Shown here piece after piece: positions 26,198 through 35,446 of a stretch of DNA of 64,000 nt; the first letter of the stretch is position 1; every line of letters starts with the position of its first letter. The translations under genes were made by a program, and so were the position numbers. The notes under the pieces are model-generated. The model worked only from the letters and a program-made list of their open reading frames with translations. It had not been told where the DNA came from and searched no databases. This DNA comes from CAVVGZ01 sp963841845 (GTDB lineage Bacteria > Chloroflexota > Anaerolineae > Anaerolineales > Anaerolineaceae): the NCBI GenBank assembly GCA_963841845.1, contig CAWJEG010000007.1:372001-436000 (forward strand). The letters are read 5' to 3'.

Positions 26198-27130
26198 ATG
26201 CAAATATTTATTACCGGAGCAGCCGGCTTCCTTGGTTCGGTCCTATCAAATAAACTGGTTAGGGCGGGACATAAAGTCCGTGCCCTGGATGACCTTTCAA
26301 CCGGGAATGCAAAAAACCTGTTTCCTGAGATTGAATTCGTTCAGGGAGATGTCAATGACCGCCCTAAATTATGGTCGTTATTAAATGGAGTGGACTGTGT
26401 CTTTCACCTGGCTGCCCGTGTTCTTGTCCCGGAATCCGTTCTATACCCGAGAGAATACAATCATGTAAACGTTGGGGGAACAGTCACCTTGATGGAAGCC
26501 ATGCGGGACGTTGGTGTAAAGCGGGTTGTATTGATCTCATCCGGAGCCATCTTTGGCATCCAGGAAAAGCAGCCACTAAAAGAAGATTTTATTCCTAATC
26601 CCCGCTCACCCTATGCAGTTTCAAAATTGGCCGCCGAATATTATGTGCGTACAATCGGGAGTCTGTGGGGCATTGAAACGGTCTGCCTGCGCGTTTTTAA
26701 TGCTTATGGACCCGGGCAGAACCTTCCCGCAGTTCATCCGCCGGTAATACCAAACTTTATCAACCAGGCCTCCAAAAACGGCACCCTTGTCATTCACGGG
26801 GATGGTTCTCAAACACGGGATTATGTATATATCGATGATGTTGTCAGTGCCATGGTCTCAGCTGCGTCAGCACCGGGTATAGACCGGGAAGTGATCAATA
26901 TTGGCAGTGGTGTGGATACCAGCATTCGCGATTTGGCAAGGTTGGTAACAGATATAACCAGGGGTAAGCCGGAAATCGTTTATAATCCCCGCCACGACCC
27001 GGGACCCGATCGGATGTGCGCGGATATTTCCAGTGCCCGTCAAAAGTTGGGTTATACACCAGTGGTGTCTTTAGATATCGGTCTTCAGCGAACCTTCGAA
27101 CTGGACCCGCGTTTTCCCCTTTATAAATAA
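26198..27130 (+). CDS. NAD-dependent sugar epimerase/dehydratase (extended SDR)
   Basis: This 310-residue protein has the extended SDR pattern: TGAAGFLG at residues 6-13 for NAD binding, FHLAARV near 69, VVLISSGAIFG with Ser at about 114-115, and SPYAVSK with Tyr 139 and Lys 143. The C-terminal half has RDYVYIDDVVSA, typical of UDP-glucose 4-epimerase-like enzymes acting on nucleotide sugars. The exact sugar cannot be fixed. It begins a plus-strand run of eight genes and is divergent from the membrane glycosyltransferase, which suggests a shared role in surface glycans. Confidence 0.85.
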   Translation: MQIFITGAAGFLGSVLSNKLVRAGHKVRALDDLSTGNAKNLFPEIEFVQGDVNDRPKLWSLLNGVDCVFHLAARVLVPESVLYPREYNHVNVGGTVTLMEAMRDVGVKRVVLISSGAIFGIQEKQPLKEDFIPNPRSPYAVSKLAAEYYVRTIGSLWGIETVCLRVFNAYGPGQNLPAVHPPVIPNFINQASKNGTLVIHGDGSQTRDYVYIDDVVSAMVSAASAPGIDREVINIGSGVDTSIRDLARLVTDITRGKPEIVYNPRHDPGPDRMCADISSARQKLGYTPVVSLDIGLQRTFELDPRFPLYK

Positions 27131-27240
27131 ACTTCCCCGCTAAAACGGTAAATCCGGGCATCCTTCATTTTACAGACAGGTACCAGGTTCGCAGCCACAA
27201 TGATTTGAACCCACCAATATTACGATAAAATCAAATCGTT

Positions 27241-27834
27241 ATGCCTGCCCAGATAGTCCTCCCTCAAAATTTCTACCTGCGACCGGTTACAGAAGTAGCA
27301 TGGAATTTATTAGGGAAAAGGCTTGTGCGCGTAATAGATGGCAGGCGGCTTTCCGGCATAATTATCGAGACAGAAGCCTACAACGGCGAAGAGGACCTGG
27401 CTTGCCATGCACGCGCCGGACTCACACCCCGGACAAAAATCATGTACGGGCCAGCCGGTCATGCATACATCTATTTCACCTATGGAATCCACTGGATGTT
27501 AAATTGTGTTACTGGCGGGGTTGGTTTTCCGGCAGCAGTTCTGATCCGCGCCCTGTTCCCTGATGAAGGATTGGATGTCATTGCTTCCCAACGCCCGGGA
27601 ATCCCTCGCAAGGGTTGGACCAATGGCCCTGCTAAAATTTGTATGGCATTCAATATTGATAAATCCCTCAACAGCAAGCCCCTTTTCTACCCGGAGGGAC
27701 CTTTATTTCTCGAATATCACCTGGATTTTCCGGATGATTCCATACAATCCGGCCCCCGCATTGGAATTGACCATGTTCCGGAACCATGGCGCAGCATCCC
27801 CTGGCGTTTTCGGGTTAATTATTCCGGCAATTAG
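27241..27834 (+). CDS. DNA-3-methyladenine glycosylase, AAG/MPG type
   Basis: This 197-residue base-excision repair enzyme removes alkylated purines. It matches the AAG/MPG family: VAWNLLGKRLVR, IIETEAYNGEEDLACHA (catalytic Glu in the ETEAY motif), MYGPAGHAYIYFTYGIHWML, and NGPAKICMAFNID. The length is typical for bacterial members. It lies 110 bp downstream of the epimerase gene and upstream of the bactofilin gene, with no functional link evident. Confidence 0.92.
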   Translation: MPAQIVLPQNFYLRPVTEVAWNLLGKRLVRVIDGRRLSGIIIETEAYNGEEDLACHARAGLTPRTKIMYGPAGHAYIYFTYGIHWMLNCVTGGVGFPAAVLIRALFPDEGLDVIASQRPGIPRKGWTNGPAKICMAFNIDKSLNSKPLFYPEGPLFLEYHLDFPDDSIQSGPRIGIDHVPEPWRSIPWRFRVNYSGN

Positions 27835-27896
27835 GGATTATAATTTTTTAGAACAGCGTTATTAAGAGATAAAGATACATATCCAGGAGATTATTC

Positions 27897-28370
27897 ATGT
27901 TCCGCAGAAACACTACGGATGCTGCAACGACAACAACCGCCACCGAACGGGTAACCTCTGTTCTTGGTCCGGGGATTAACTGGCAAGGAAATTTACGCGG
28001 CAGTGGCGGGGTGCGTATTGAAGGCACTTTTGAAGGAGATATAGCGATCCGCGGTCTTGTTGTAGTTGGCGAGAGTGGTCGTATTACCTGCGAGACAATT
28101 AAAACCAACACATTGATTGTGGCTGGCTCCTTGCGTGGAAATGTAATTGCAGAAAAACTTGAGATTCGCAGCACGGGGAGGGTATGGGGCGATGTGGTCA
28201 CCACCTCCTTTTCAACGGAAGAAGGGGCTTTTCTGCGTGGACAGGTCAGGATGGAAGAGAAAATCGAAATAAACCTTGAGTCAGGGGGTCCAAAAACATC
28301 GGATACAGAATTCCCGGTACCAATAAGCAAACCGGAAAATACTGGTGACGAGATGGATGGTCAGGATTGA
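27897..28370 (+). CDS. Bactofilin (polymer-forming cytoskeletal protein)
   Basis: This 157-residue protein has a central right-handed beta-helix built from hydrophobic repeats with periodic glycines (WQGNLRGSGGVRIEGTFEGD, IAIRGLVVVGESGRI, LIVAGSLRGNVIAEKLEI). Short disordered tails flank it, rich in Thr at the N-terminus and in Glu/Asp/Gly at the C-terminus. This is the bactofilin layout; such proteins form nucleotide-free filaments at the membrane. The stop overlaps the TTG start of the next gene by 4 bp, so that membrane protein may be coupled to it. Confidence 0.88.
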   Translation: MFRRNTTDAATTTTATERVTSVLGPGINWQGNLRGSGGVRIEGTFEGDIAIRGLVVVGESGRITCETIKTNTLIVAGSLRGNVIAEKLEIRSTGRVWGDVVTTSFSTEEGAFLRGQVRMEEKIEINLESGGPKTSDTEFPVPISKPENTGDEMDGQD

Positions 28371-29125
28371 ATTTTCCTACCCTGGCAGGATTGGTCTCCG
28401 AATGGCTTGGAGTTATTGGATTGACCATGTTGGTCGGGACAAGCCCCCGGTTTAAGAATATCCGTCCTATCGCATTTCTTTACCCGCGCAGGGAAGGCAT
28501 TTTATCCCTGTATTTATTCAGCCTGATTTTCATTTTTGCAGTCATTTATTACACCCCTGCGATAAACCCGAGTCCCCTGATTGGTTTGTTTTTTGGCAGG
28601 CTTCTATCCGCAATCTTCGGGTTTAGTTTGGTTTGTCTGGTTCCATTCCTTATCATTATGCTGGTTCGAAAACAGCCCTGGCGCAGTGCCGGCTGGCCGG
28701 CGGACCGGTTAAATTCTTCACTGCGCCTCAGCCTGGCATTGGTTTTCCTGACAATTTTTTTGCGGGGAGCGTTATATCGCCTTTTAGATGGGGTGTCCAG
28801 GCAGGAAATCCAAAATTTGCTCCTCTGGCTGGGAATTGCTGTTATTGAAGAGACAATTTTTCGCGGATACTTCCAGACCAGGTTTTCAAATTGGTTGGGA
28901 AAAAATCGCGGCTGGTTACTTACCGCTTTCCTGTTCAGCGCATGGAATATTCCCCGTTTTATTTTTTCCCCCCACCCGCTGATGCTGACATTACCCCTGT
29001 CGCTGGCATTCACTTTCCTCCAGGGTCTGCTTCTGGGATGGATATACATAAAAAATGGTCATGTTGCAGCAGGAGGAATTTACAGCGCTGTATCGGCATG
29101 GATTACGTATCCCTTATATTGGTAA
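28367..29125 (+). CDS. CPBP-like membrane protein lacking the His ligands
   Basis: This 252-residue protein has about seven membrane helices and CPBP-family topology. The first motif is present as IEETIFRGYFQ. Where the family has F-x-x-x-H it reads FLFSAWNIPRF, with Asn replacing His. The last motif reads GGIYSAVSAWI, with no His. It probably lacks protease activity. It starts with TTG at 28367, overlapping the bactofilin stop. A scaffolding or anchoring role with bactofilin is only an inference from this overlap. Confidence 0.75.
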   Translation: MNFPTLAGLVSEWLGVIGLTMLVGTSPRFKNIRPIAFLYPRREGILSLYLFSLIFIFAVIYYTPAINPSPLIGLFFGRLLSAIFGFSLVCLVPFLIIMLVRKQPWRSAGWPADRLNSSLRLSLALVFLTIFLRGALYRLLDGVSRQEIQNLLLWLGIAVIEETIFRGYFQTRFSNWLGKNRGWLLTAFLFSAWNIPRFIFSPHPLMLTLPLSLAFTFLQGLLLGWIYIKNGHVAAGGIYSAVSAWITYPLYW

Positions 29126-29170
29126 GGTAATTCCTGCCAACCAGACGTTCTCATTTTTGGAAATCAATCT

Positions 29171-30829
29171 ATGAAAATGTCAGATCTTTTTTCCCAGACC
29201 CTGCGTGAAACTCCGGGAAGGAAAGAATCCCCTGGAGTACAGTTACTATTGCGGGCTGGTTACCTCCACAGCCTGGTATCTGGAGGCTATGCGCATCTGC
29301 CCCTCGGTTTAATGTCCATCCGCAAAATGGAAAATGATTTACGCCAGTCACTGCTGCTTCAAGCGGGGCAGGAGATATCCTTCCCGTTGGATGGCTATCC
29401 AGGTATAGATCCGACTTATTTAAACAAGGGTAGCAAAGTGATATTGGAAATTATCTCAAGAAATATTCACTCCTATCGACAATTGCCGAAAACCATCTTT
29501 CATTTCGGAATGGAACAAGCCCCCAAATTGATGCAGACCGCTGAAATCCTGCGCATGGATCGCTATCATGCATGCCACACCTATGCTCTTGTTAGCAGCC
29601 AGGCTGAGCTGGACGACCAATATGGTCAACAAAACCATCTCCTTGAGACTTTGCTCAAGAGATGGGAACTCCCCTTCACAGCAGTCCCATGGGAAGATCC
29701 ATCCATGTTGAACCAGGAATTAACCCAAATCTATTACCCAACGGAGTTGGGGGAAGAGACTATTCTGCGTTGTCCGGAATGCGGGTACTTGGCGAACCGG
29801 ATGCTGGCTCGATTTTTTAAGGGGCATCCCTCTGGAGATTTCCGGCTGCCATTAGAGTTGGTTCCCACACCCGGGGTACATACGATTCAATCCCTCGCTG
29901 ATTTCCTGGGCATTTCAACGGCACAAACCGCCAAGGCTGTATTATTTACTGCTGGTTTCGAAGACCCGGATGTTGTACAGAAAGAACAATTTATCTTTGC
30001 CGTAATCCGGGGAGATCTCGAAGTCAATGAAATCAAGCTTGCCCGTCTGCTTGGGGCAGATTCTCTTCGTCCTGCCAGTGATGAGGAAATCCGGTTGGTT
30101 GGTGCAGAGCCGGGTTATGCCTCTCCAATCGGATTAATAAATGTTCGGGTTATCCTGGATGACAGTATCTCCATATCCACAAACCTGGTTGCCGGATCCA
30201 ATCAACCCGGGCACCATTTCCTTAATGTAAACTACGGACGGGATTATTCAGCGGAGATCGTTGCCGATATCGCCCTGGGATTTGAGCAGGCTTCATGCCC
30301 CATCTGCTGTGCAAAGTTATCTTCTCAAAAAGGGGCCCTCATTGGCAGTGTCCAAAAACTCGGGGTTGTCCCTTCAAATGAGCCTATAACCTACCTGGAT
30401 TCTCTCGGTCAAACCCAGCCAATTAGAATGGCTGCCAGCCAGCTGGATTTGGATAGAATCCTGGCATGCAGCGCCCAGGAACATCACGACGATAAAGGAC
30501 TGGTCATGCCTGTCAGCCTGGCTCCATACCAGGTATTCCTGGTGGTGATTAATAGTAAAAATGGAAGCAGCGAACAATTTGCCGAAAATTTCTACCACAC
30601 CATGCTGCAGGCAGGGCTGCATGTCCTGCTGGACGACCGTCCGGAAAGGGCTGGCGTCAAATTCAATGATGCCGACCTGATAGGATTACCGCTCAGACTG
30701 ACAGTTGGTGAACGGTCCCTGCAGGAAAATCGGATTGAGATAAAACCCAGGCATGCAGGAGAAATTATTTCTATCCCGCCAGACGAAACCCTCGATTATT
30801 TGATGGCATTTTTGCAACCTGCAGCCTGA
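29171..30829 (+). CDS. Prolyl-tRNA synthetase-like protein with eroded catalytic motifs
   Basis: This 552-residue protein has the bacterial ProRS layout. The N-terminal part reads LLLRAGYLHSLVSGGYAHLP. An INS editing-like domain lies at about 228-358 (TPGVHTIQSLADFLGIS, IRGDLEVNEIKLARLLGA), and an anticodon-binding domain at about 445-552 (LLDDRPERAGVKFNDADLIG). The active site is degraded. Motif 2, normally with TKFRDE, reads FHFGMEQAPKLMQTAEI, and the GPTHEE loop is absent. Motif 3, normally G-x-G-x-x-R, reads AASQLDLDRILA. Prolyl-adenylate synthesis is therefore doubtful. It may be an editing or tRNA-binding paralogue, with a canonical ProRS elsewhere. Confidence 0.8.
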   Translation: MKMSDLFSQTLRETPGRKESPGVQLLLRAGYLHSLVSGGYAHLPLGLMSIRKMENDLRQSLLLQAGQEISFPLDGYPGIDPTYLNKGSKVILEIISRNIHSYRQLPKTIFHFGMEQAPKLMQTAEILRMDRYHACHTYALVSSQAELDDQYGQQNHLLETLLKRWELPFTAVPWEDPSMLNQELTQIYYPTELGEETILRCPECGYLANRMLARFFKGHPSGDFRLPLELVPTPGVHTIQSLADFLGISTAQTAKAVLFTAGFEDPDVVQKEQFIFAVIRGDLEVNEIKLARLLGADSLRPASDEEIRLVGAEPGYASPIGLINVRVILDDSISISTNLVAGSNQPGHHFLNVNYGRDYSAEIVADIALGFEQASCPICCAKLSSQKGALIGSVQKLGVVPSNEPITYLDSLGQTQPIRMAASQLDLDRILACSAQEHHDDKGLVMPVSLAPYQVFLVVINSKNGSSEQFAENFYHTMLQAGLHVLLDDRPERAGVKFNDADLIGLPLRLTVGERSLQENRIEIKPRHAGEIISIPPDETLDYLMAFLQPAA

Positions 30830-30921
30830 CCACAATCCCTTTGATCCGTTATTTAAAAATCGCTCATTTGTAAATCGCACCTGGCTGGTTATTCACCCTG
30901 AATAATAGTAGAATTACACCC

Positions 30922-32109
30922 ATGACCAACCATAATTTTCCACCCATTCCCATGTCCTCGCCGGATTTAACAGATGCGGAGAGGCAGGCCGTCCTCGAAG
31001 TGGTTAATACTCCCAACCTCAGTATGGGACCCAAAATCAAGCTGTTTGAGGATGCATTCCGGCAGTACAGCGGTTCAAAACATGCCATTGGTGTCAGCTC
31101 AGGGACGTCTGGGCTTCATCTTTGTATCCGCGCCATCAATATCCAACCGGGTGATATCGTAATCACTACCCCCTTTTCATTTGTCGCTTCTACAAATGTA
31201 ATTCTCTATGAAAATGGACTTCCAATATTTGTCGATGTGGACCCACAAACCGGTAATATCGATCCTTCTTTGGTCAGCCAGGCAGTTGCAGACCTATTTA
31301 ATAGCCAGGCAGGTGCCAGTCGCTGGCTTCCGAATAAAGGAATCCACGGCAGCGGCCGTGTGAAAGCCATTCTACCGGTTGATGTATTTGGCCAGCCTGC
31401 TGACATGGATCCAATCCGGCATATCTGTGAGCAGTTTGATTTATCCCTGGTAGAGGATTCTTGCGAAGCCCTGGGGGCTGAATACAAGGGGCGTAAAGCC
31501 GGTACATTGGGAGACTTCGGTGTATTTGCCTTTTACCCCAATAAACAGATCACAACCGGAGAAGGAGGTCTGGTTATAACCGATGATGACCAGGCCGCTG
31601 ACCTTATGCGTGCCCTCCGCAACCAGGGACGAGCCCCGGGAGATACCTGGCTCCAGCATACCTATCTTGGCTACAACTACCGCCTGGATGAGATGAGTGC
31701 CGCCCTGGGAATTGTCCAACTTTCCCGGCTGGAAGAACTTCTAAACAAGCGGCATCGTGTCGCCGGTTGGTACAACCAATATCTTCAGAACATCCAGGGA
31801 GTAACGCCTCCTTACCTGTCTCCCACTACGACCCGGGTGAGTTGGTTTGTTTATGTGATTAAGCTGGATCAAGGCATAAACCGTGAGAGGATTGCCCTCT
31901 CTCTAGAGCGCCAGGGTGTTCACGTGCGCCCGTATTTCCTCCCCATCCATCTCCAGCCTTACATGGTGGAACGTTTTGGATATCAGCAAGGAGCCTACCC
32001 GGTGACAGAAGATCTGGGAAGACGATGTCTGGCACTGCCATTTTCCGGCAAAATGAGTGAAGAGCAAGTGCTGCAAGTCAGTCAGGCATTACAAAATTCT
32101 CTGCAATGA
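30922..32109 (+). CDS. DegT/DnrJ/EryC1/StrS aminotransferase
   Basis: This 395-residue PLP enzyme is typical of sugar aminotransferases. It shows GVSSGTSGLHLCIRA near residue 57, TTPFSFVASTN, VEDSCEALGAEYKGRKAGTL with the pyridine-binding Asp, FAFYPNKQITTGEGG with the Schiff-base Lys, and YLGYNYRLDEMSAALG. It transfers an amino group from glutamate to a keto-sugar nucleotide. The nearby epimerase may supply the nucleotide sugar, but there is no complete pathway in view. It is intact and 92 bp downstream of the ProRS-like gene. Confidence 0.9.
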   Translation: MTNHNFPPIPMSSPDLTDAERQAVLEVVNTPNLSMGPKIKLFEDAFRQYSGSKHAIGVSSGTSGLHLCIRAINIQPGDIVITTPFSFVASTNVILYENGLPIFVDVDPQTGNIDPSLVSQAVADLFNSQAGASRWLPNKGIHGSGRVKAILPVDVFGQPADMDPIRHICEQFDLSLVEDSCEALGAEYKGRKAGTLGDFGVFAFYPNKQITTGEGGLVITDDDQAADLMRALRNQGRAPGDTWLQHTYLGYNYRLDEMSAALGIVQLSRLEELLNKRHRVAGWYNQYLQNIQGVTPPYLSPTTTRVSWFVYVIKLDQGINRERIALSLERQGVHVRPYFLPIHLQPYMVERFGYQQGAYPVTEDLGRRCLALPFSGKMSEEQVLQVSQALQNSLQ

Positions 32110-32145
32110 TCTCAGGCTGGTGAACAAGCCTTCGGTTTTCAAGTT

Positions 32146-33045
32146 ATGAATTTATCAAATGAGTTTTACCCACCGAAGCGCCGTGGCTTAATATTCCACA
32201 TCAGTCTTGCACTGGTTCTGGTCGCTGCCGGAGGGATTTTATTCTGGCTGGCAGTGGAACAGGAAGCAGGCTCATTTTTCCTGATACTCATGCTGGGAGC
32301 CATCCTGTTATTTGTACCAATTCCGATACTTGTATATCGTGCATATAGCCTCAGGCGGTCACGTTACCTCATCGACCGCCAGGGTTTGCGCTTACGTTGG
32401 GGATTAAGGGCTGAAGATATTCCTCTGCCGGAAATTGAGTGGGTACGGCCGGCTAGCGAACTGGCTATGGATCTCCCTATGCCGCGCTTTTCCACACCCG
32501 GGGCGATTGTAGGCAGCCGCATCGTCCAGGACCTGGGTATGGTCGAGTACTTTGCCTCTGACCCATCCACTATGGTCCTCATCGCTACCTACAATAAAAT
32601 CTATGTAATTTCTCCGGAGGATAGAAAGACCTTCCTGGCAGTTTTTAGCCGGATGGTTGAAATGGGCAGCCCTTCGCCACTGAAGTCATATTCAGCCCTT
32701 CCGGTGGTATTTTTCCAGAATGTGTGGACAGATCGCATGGCAAGACTGCCATTAATCAGTGGAATCACCCTGACAATCGGTCTTTTTATTTTTGTTGCTG
32801 CTCTAATACCAACCATGTCTTCAGTCCACCTGGGATTTAATCGCCTTGGTCAGCCACTCGAAGGCGGTCCCTCGGCAAGACTGCTTTTACTTCCAATCCT
32901 GGCCTCATTTACACTTGCCTTTGATATACTCGCAGGGCTTTTCTTTTATCGCAGACCCCGGAAGCAGCCTATTGCATATCTATTATGGGTTAGCAGCTCT
33001 CTTGTTCCCATCCTCCTGATTATTGCCACCCTGTTTTTGTTATGA
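32146..33045 (+). CDS. PH-like domain membrane protein
   Basis: This 299-residue protein has two N-terminal membrane helices (about 17-65), a beta-rich region (RYLIDRQGLRLRWGLRAEDI, PLPEIEWVRP) reminiscent of bacterial PH domains, and three C-terminal helices. No catalytic motif is seen. The stop overlaps the next start by 4 bp, so it is translationally coupled to the DUF92 gene. The function is unknown. Confidence 0.65.
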   Translation: MNLSNEFYPPKRRGLIFHISLALVLVAAGGILFWLAVEQEAGSFFLILMLGAILLFVPIPILVYRAYSLRRSRYLIDRQGLRLRWGLRAEDIPLPEIEWVRPASELAMDLPMPRFSTPGAIVGSRIVQDLGMVEYFASDPSTMVLIATYNKIYVISPEDRKTFLAVFSRMVEMGSPSPLKSYSALPVVFFQNVWTDRMARLPLISGITLTIGLFIFVAALIPTMSSVHLGFNRLGQPLEGGPSARLLLLPILASFTLAFDILAGLFFYRRPRKQPIAYLLWVSSSLVPILLIIATLFLL

Positions 33046-33878
33046 CAATAAACCCTTTGCAAATAATTTTGGGATTTGTCCTGGCGTTGATTATTTCCCT
33101 CATCGCTTGGCGTGCACATATGTTGAGCCAGGGTGGAGCGGTGGCAGCCACCCTGCTCGGCATGGTGGTATTTGGATTTGGGGGATTAGGTTGGGCAGTT
33201 CTGCTTGTTACTTTTTTTCTATCATCCAGCCTGTTGTCCCGATATTCCAGGGATTCAAAAAGCAGTCTGAATGATAAATTTTCCAAGGGATCCCGTCGGG
33301 ATGCTGGACAGGTGCTCGCCAACGGATTGATCCCCGGTGTTTTCTCTTTCCTTAATCTGTTTTACCCCTCCCACCCAATCGTCTGGATGGGATTTGCCGG
33401 TTCGCTGGCCGCAGTAAATGCAGATACCTGGGCAACCGAGCTGGGGGTGCTGGGAAGGCAGGCACCCCGCTTGATCACCAGTTGGAGACCGGTTGAAAAA
33501 GGGGAATCCGGTGGGGTAACCTGGCTGGGAACTCTGGCAGCTCTGGGTGGTGCATTATTCATTGCAGTTGCAGCCGCAGGATTAGGAAAAATCATATTCC
33601 AGGGTGGTGTATTTTTCAGTCCTGCTCTGGCTTTGGTCGCCATTACTTTTGCCGGTTTTAGCGGTTCAACAATCGATTCAATTCTGGGGGCAGCTGTACA
33701 GGCATCATATTATTGTCCGGTATGTAAAAAACGCACGGAGCACCATCCCCGGCATACCTGCGGAAACCCCACTTCTCTGGTCAGCGGTCAGTCATGGCTG
33801 AATAATGATGGAGTTAATATCCTGTGCGCTTCTGCTGGGGCAAGCCTTTCGGCATTCACCTGGTTATTGTTTCTATAA
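33042..33878 (+). CDS. DUF92 (TMEM19/VTE6-related) membrane protein
   Basis: This 278-residue polytopic protein of the DUF92 family has conserved features FSKGSRRDAGQVLANG, GFAGSLAAVNADTWATELG, GVTWLGTLAALGGALF and FAGFSGSTIDSILGAAVQ, followed by a Cys pair in YYCPVCKK. The plant relative VTE6 is a phytyl-phosphate kinase, so prenyl-phosphate chemistry is a reasonable guess, but no bacterial activity can be assigned. It overlaps the PH-like gene by 4 bp and is followed by a strong terminator. Confidence 0.85.
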   Translation: MTINPLQIILGFVLALIISLIAWRAHMLSQGGAVAATLLGMVVFGFGGLGWAVLLVTFFLSSSLLSRYSRDSKSSLNDKFSKGSRRDAGQVLANGLIPGVFSFLNLFYPSHPIVWMGFAGSLAAVNADTWATELGVLGRQAPRLITSWRPVEKGESGGVTWLGTLAALGGALFIAVAAAGLGKIIFQGGVFFSPALALVAITFAGFSGSTIDSILGAAVQASYYCPVCKKRTEHHPRHTCGNPTSLVSGQSWLNNDGVNILCASAGASLSAFTWLLFL

Positions 33879-33930
33879 GAACAGGTCTTGTCCGTGAACC
33901 AGATCCTTAAAGCTCATCGGATCTACCTTG

Positions 33931-33973
33931 CATCCAGCACCGGAATGTCCGGTTTGGTCTGGATGGTTTTTTC
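33931..33973 (+). terminator. Intrinsic terminator after the DUF92 gene
   Basis: Nested stems CATCCAG/CTGGATG and CCGGA/TCCGG are followed by GTTTTTTC. It lies 53 bp beyond the DUF92 stop and ends the plus-strand gene run. Confidence 0.8.
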
Positions 33974-34152
33974 TGCAAATCCTCTTTACGGGATAACCAT
34001 TGCCGGTTTAAATCCTCTCCACTTATCCTGCTAGGCACCATTCTTATAATTTCAATTTTCCTTGTGTTCATGTTCAATTGATAACAGGGATTTTTAACCC
34101 TCCGTGGCGTGATAAACCCTGATTTCTTGTATTCGGAACCGTTTACTGGAGA

Positions 34153-34662
34153 TTATTGACACCACATTCGTAGGTAAAAATACCCACTTAACTTATCCTT
34201 CGTTAGGATAGGTGCCCAACCATTTTCATCCTCCGGTCCAATCAGGCTGATAACATCTCCTTCACGGGCAGTTCCAACAACCGGGAAAGTGCTGCCCGCT
34301 CCGGAACGGATATTGATGGTGCCATTCTCAAATCCGGTCCTGACCACACATGTCTTGGGGGTTGGGCGCGGTGGCAGCAGGGCAGATCCGGACTGTACCG
34401 GTGCAAGTACTTCTGTTGGTAGCGGCGTTACTGTGACCACGGCGGATGATGCTAATTCCGTATTCTGCGTTGGAAGGTCTGTATCGTCACCTGATCCAAT
34501 CAAATTGTTGAAAAATGTTGTGATATTGTTACTTATGGACGGGAAAAATTGGTTAATTTGTTCAGGATAAGATGCTCCCAGCGATACTCCGATGGTAAGG
34601 GCAAGTAGGATTACCAGGAGATAGATGACAAATTGACGCGTCCCTTTGGAACGGTAGTACAT
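34153..34662 (-). CDS. Membrane-anchored bacterial SH3 domain protein
   Basis: This 169-residue protein has a basic N-terminus, one membrane helix (about 12-30), a Thr/Pro/Ser-rich linker (about 60-105) and a C-terminal SH3b domain. That domain reads NGTINIRSGAGSTFPVVGTA then REGDVISLIGPEDENGWAPI, which is the standard pattern. Such domains bind cell-wall or surface ligands. It lies alone, convergent with the DUF92 gene. The linker composition suggests an extracellular location. Confidence 0.8.
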   Translation of the reverse strand: MYYRSKGTRQFVIYLLVILLALTIGVSLGASYPEQINQFFPSISNNITTFFNNLIGSGDDTDLPTQNTELASSAVVTVTPLPTEVLAPVQSGSALLPPRPTPKTCVVRTGFENGTINIRSGAGSTFPVVGTAREGDVISLIGPEDENGWAPILTKDKLSGYFYLRMWCQ

Positions 34663-34859
34663 TAATTATTTTTTCCTTGCACCAATTAGCCGGATAGGCA
34701 TTACCGGTAACGCCAACATTAACTGATCAGAATTATAGTTTATATTAAATGGTAGAAGGTTTTTGCCCGCATGAAAAGATTTATTTAAAATCACGGGATC
34801 ATCACTAAATCAGCGGTATATTCACCAATAATTTTCCGGTTGGTTTTTCCCGGCGCTGC

Positions 34860-35393
34860 TTATATTTTGGACCGGTAACTTTCCAATCCAAAAACTCCTT
34901 TAACCAGTCCAAAATAAATGCGGTGATAATCCTTCAGCGGGTAGGAATTCTCAATTCGTCCATCCAGAAAATGGGATGGATCCAGGTCTGTCCAGTAATT
35001 TTTTTTGCACTCCACAATTAATTCCGCTTCAGCAAATGCAGGTGAGGCAACAAATTGAGATGCGACAACTGTCAGGCCGGATTCCCCTATTTTATCCCCA
35101 TCCCGCCCGGATTTTGTCCCAAGCAGATTCAGGGCAGAGTGGTATGCCGGCGGAAAAGCACACAGGGTAAAGGAATCGTTTTTTTCCATAAATTGATATG
35201 TGTGGCGGGTAGGCCTGACAGCAACCAGGGCAAACGGGATAGACCAGATAACCCCCAGGCTTCCCCATCCGATTGTCATTGTATTATATTGTCCTGTTGC
35301 ATAATCCCCGCTGGTAAGCAGAACACCCTGGCCCTTCCAAATCGAAAAAGCTTTGTAATTCAATTCTTCATACGGGATGGCACTTAAAGTCAT
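34860..35393 (-). CDS. Flavin reductase family protein (FMN-binding split barrel)
   Basis: This 177-residue protein matches the flavin-reductase/FMN-binding split-barrel pattern: GVLLTSGDYATGQYNTMTIG, WGSLGVIWSIPFALVAVRPT, RHTYQFMEKNDSFTLCAFPP, and YHRIYFGLVKGVFG at the end. Members reduce free flavin with NAD(P)H or bind it tightly. An AGGAG site supports the ATG at 35393. It lies 53 bp downstream of the aldo-keto reductase pair, same strand, so co-transcription is likely. Confidence 0.82.
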   Translation of the reverse strand: MTLSAIPYEELNYKAFSIWKGQGVLLTSGDYATGQYNTMTIGWGSLGVIWSIPFALVAVRPTRHTYQFMEKNDSFTLCAFPPAYHSALNLLGTKSGRDGDKIGESGLTVVASQFVASPAFAEAELIVECKKNYWTDLDPSHFLDGRIENSYPLKDYHRIYFGLVKGVFGLESYRSKI

Positions 35394-35446
35394 TTTTTAG
35401 TCTCCTGGGTAGAATAGATAAACTCCGAAAGATAGCACCTTACAAT

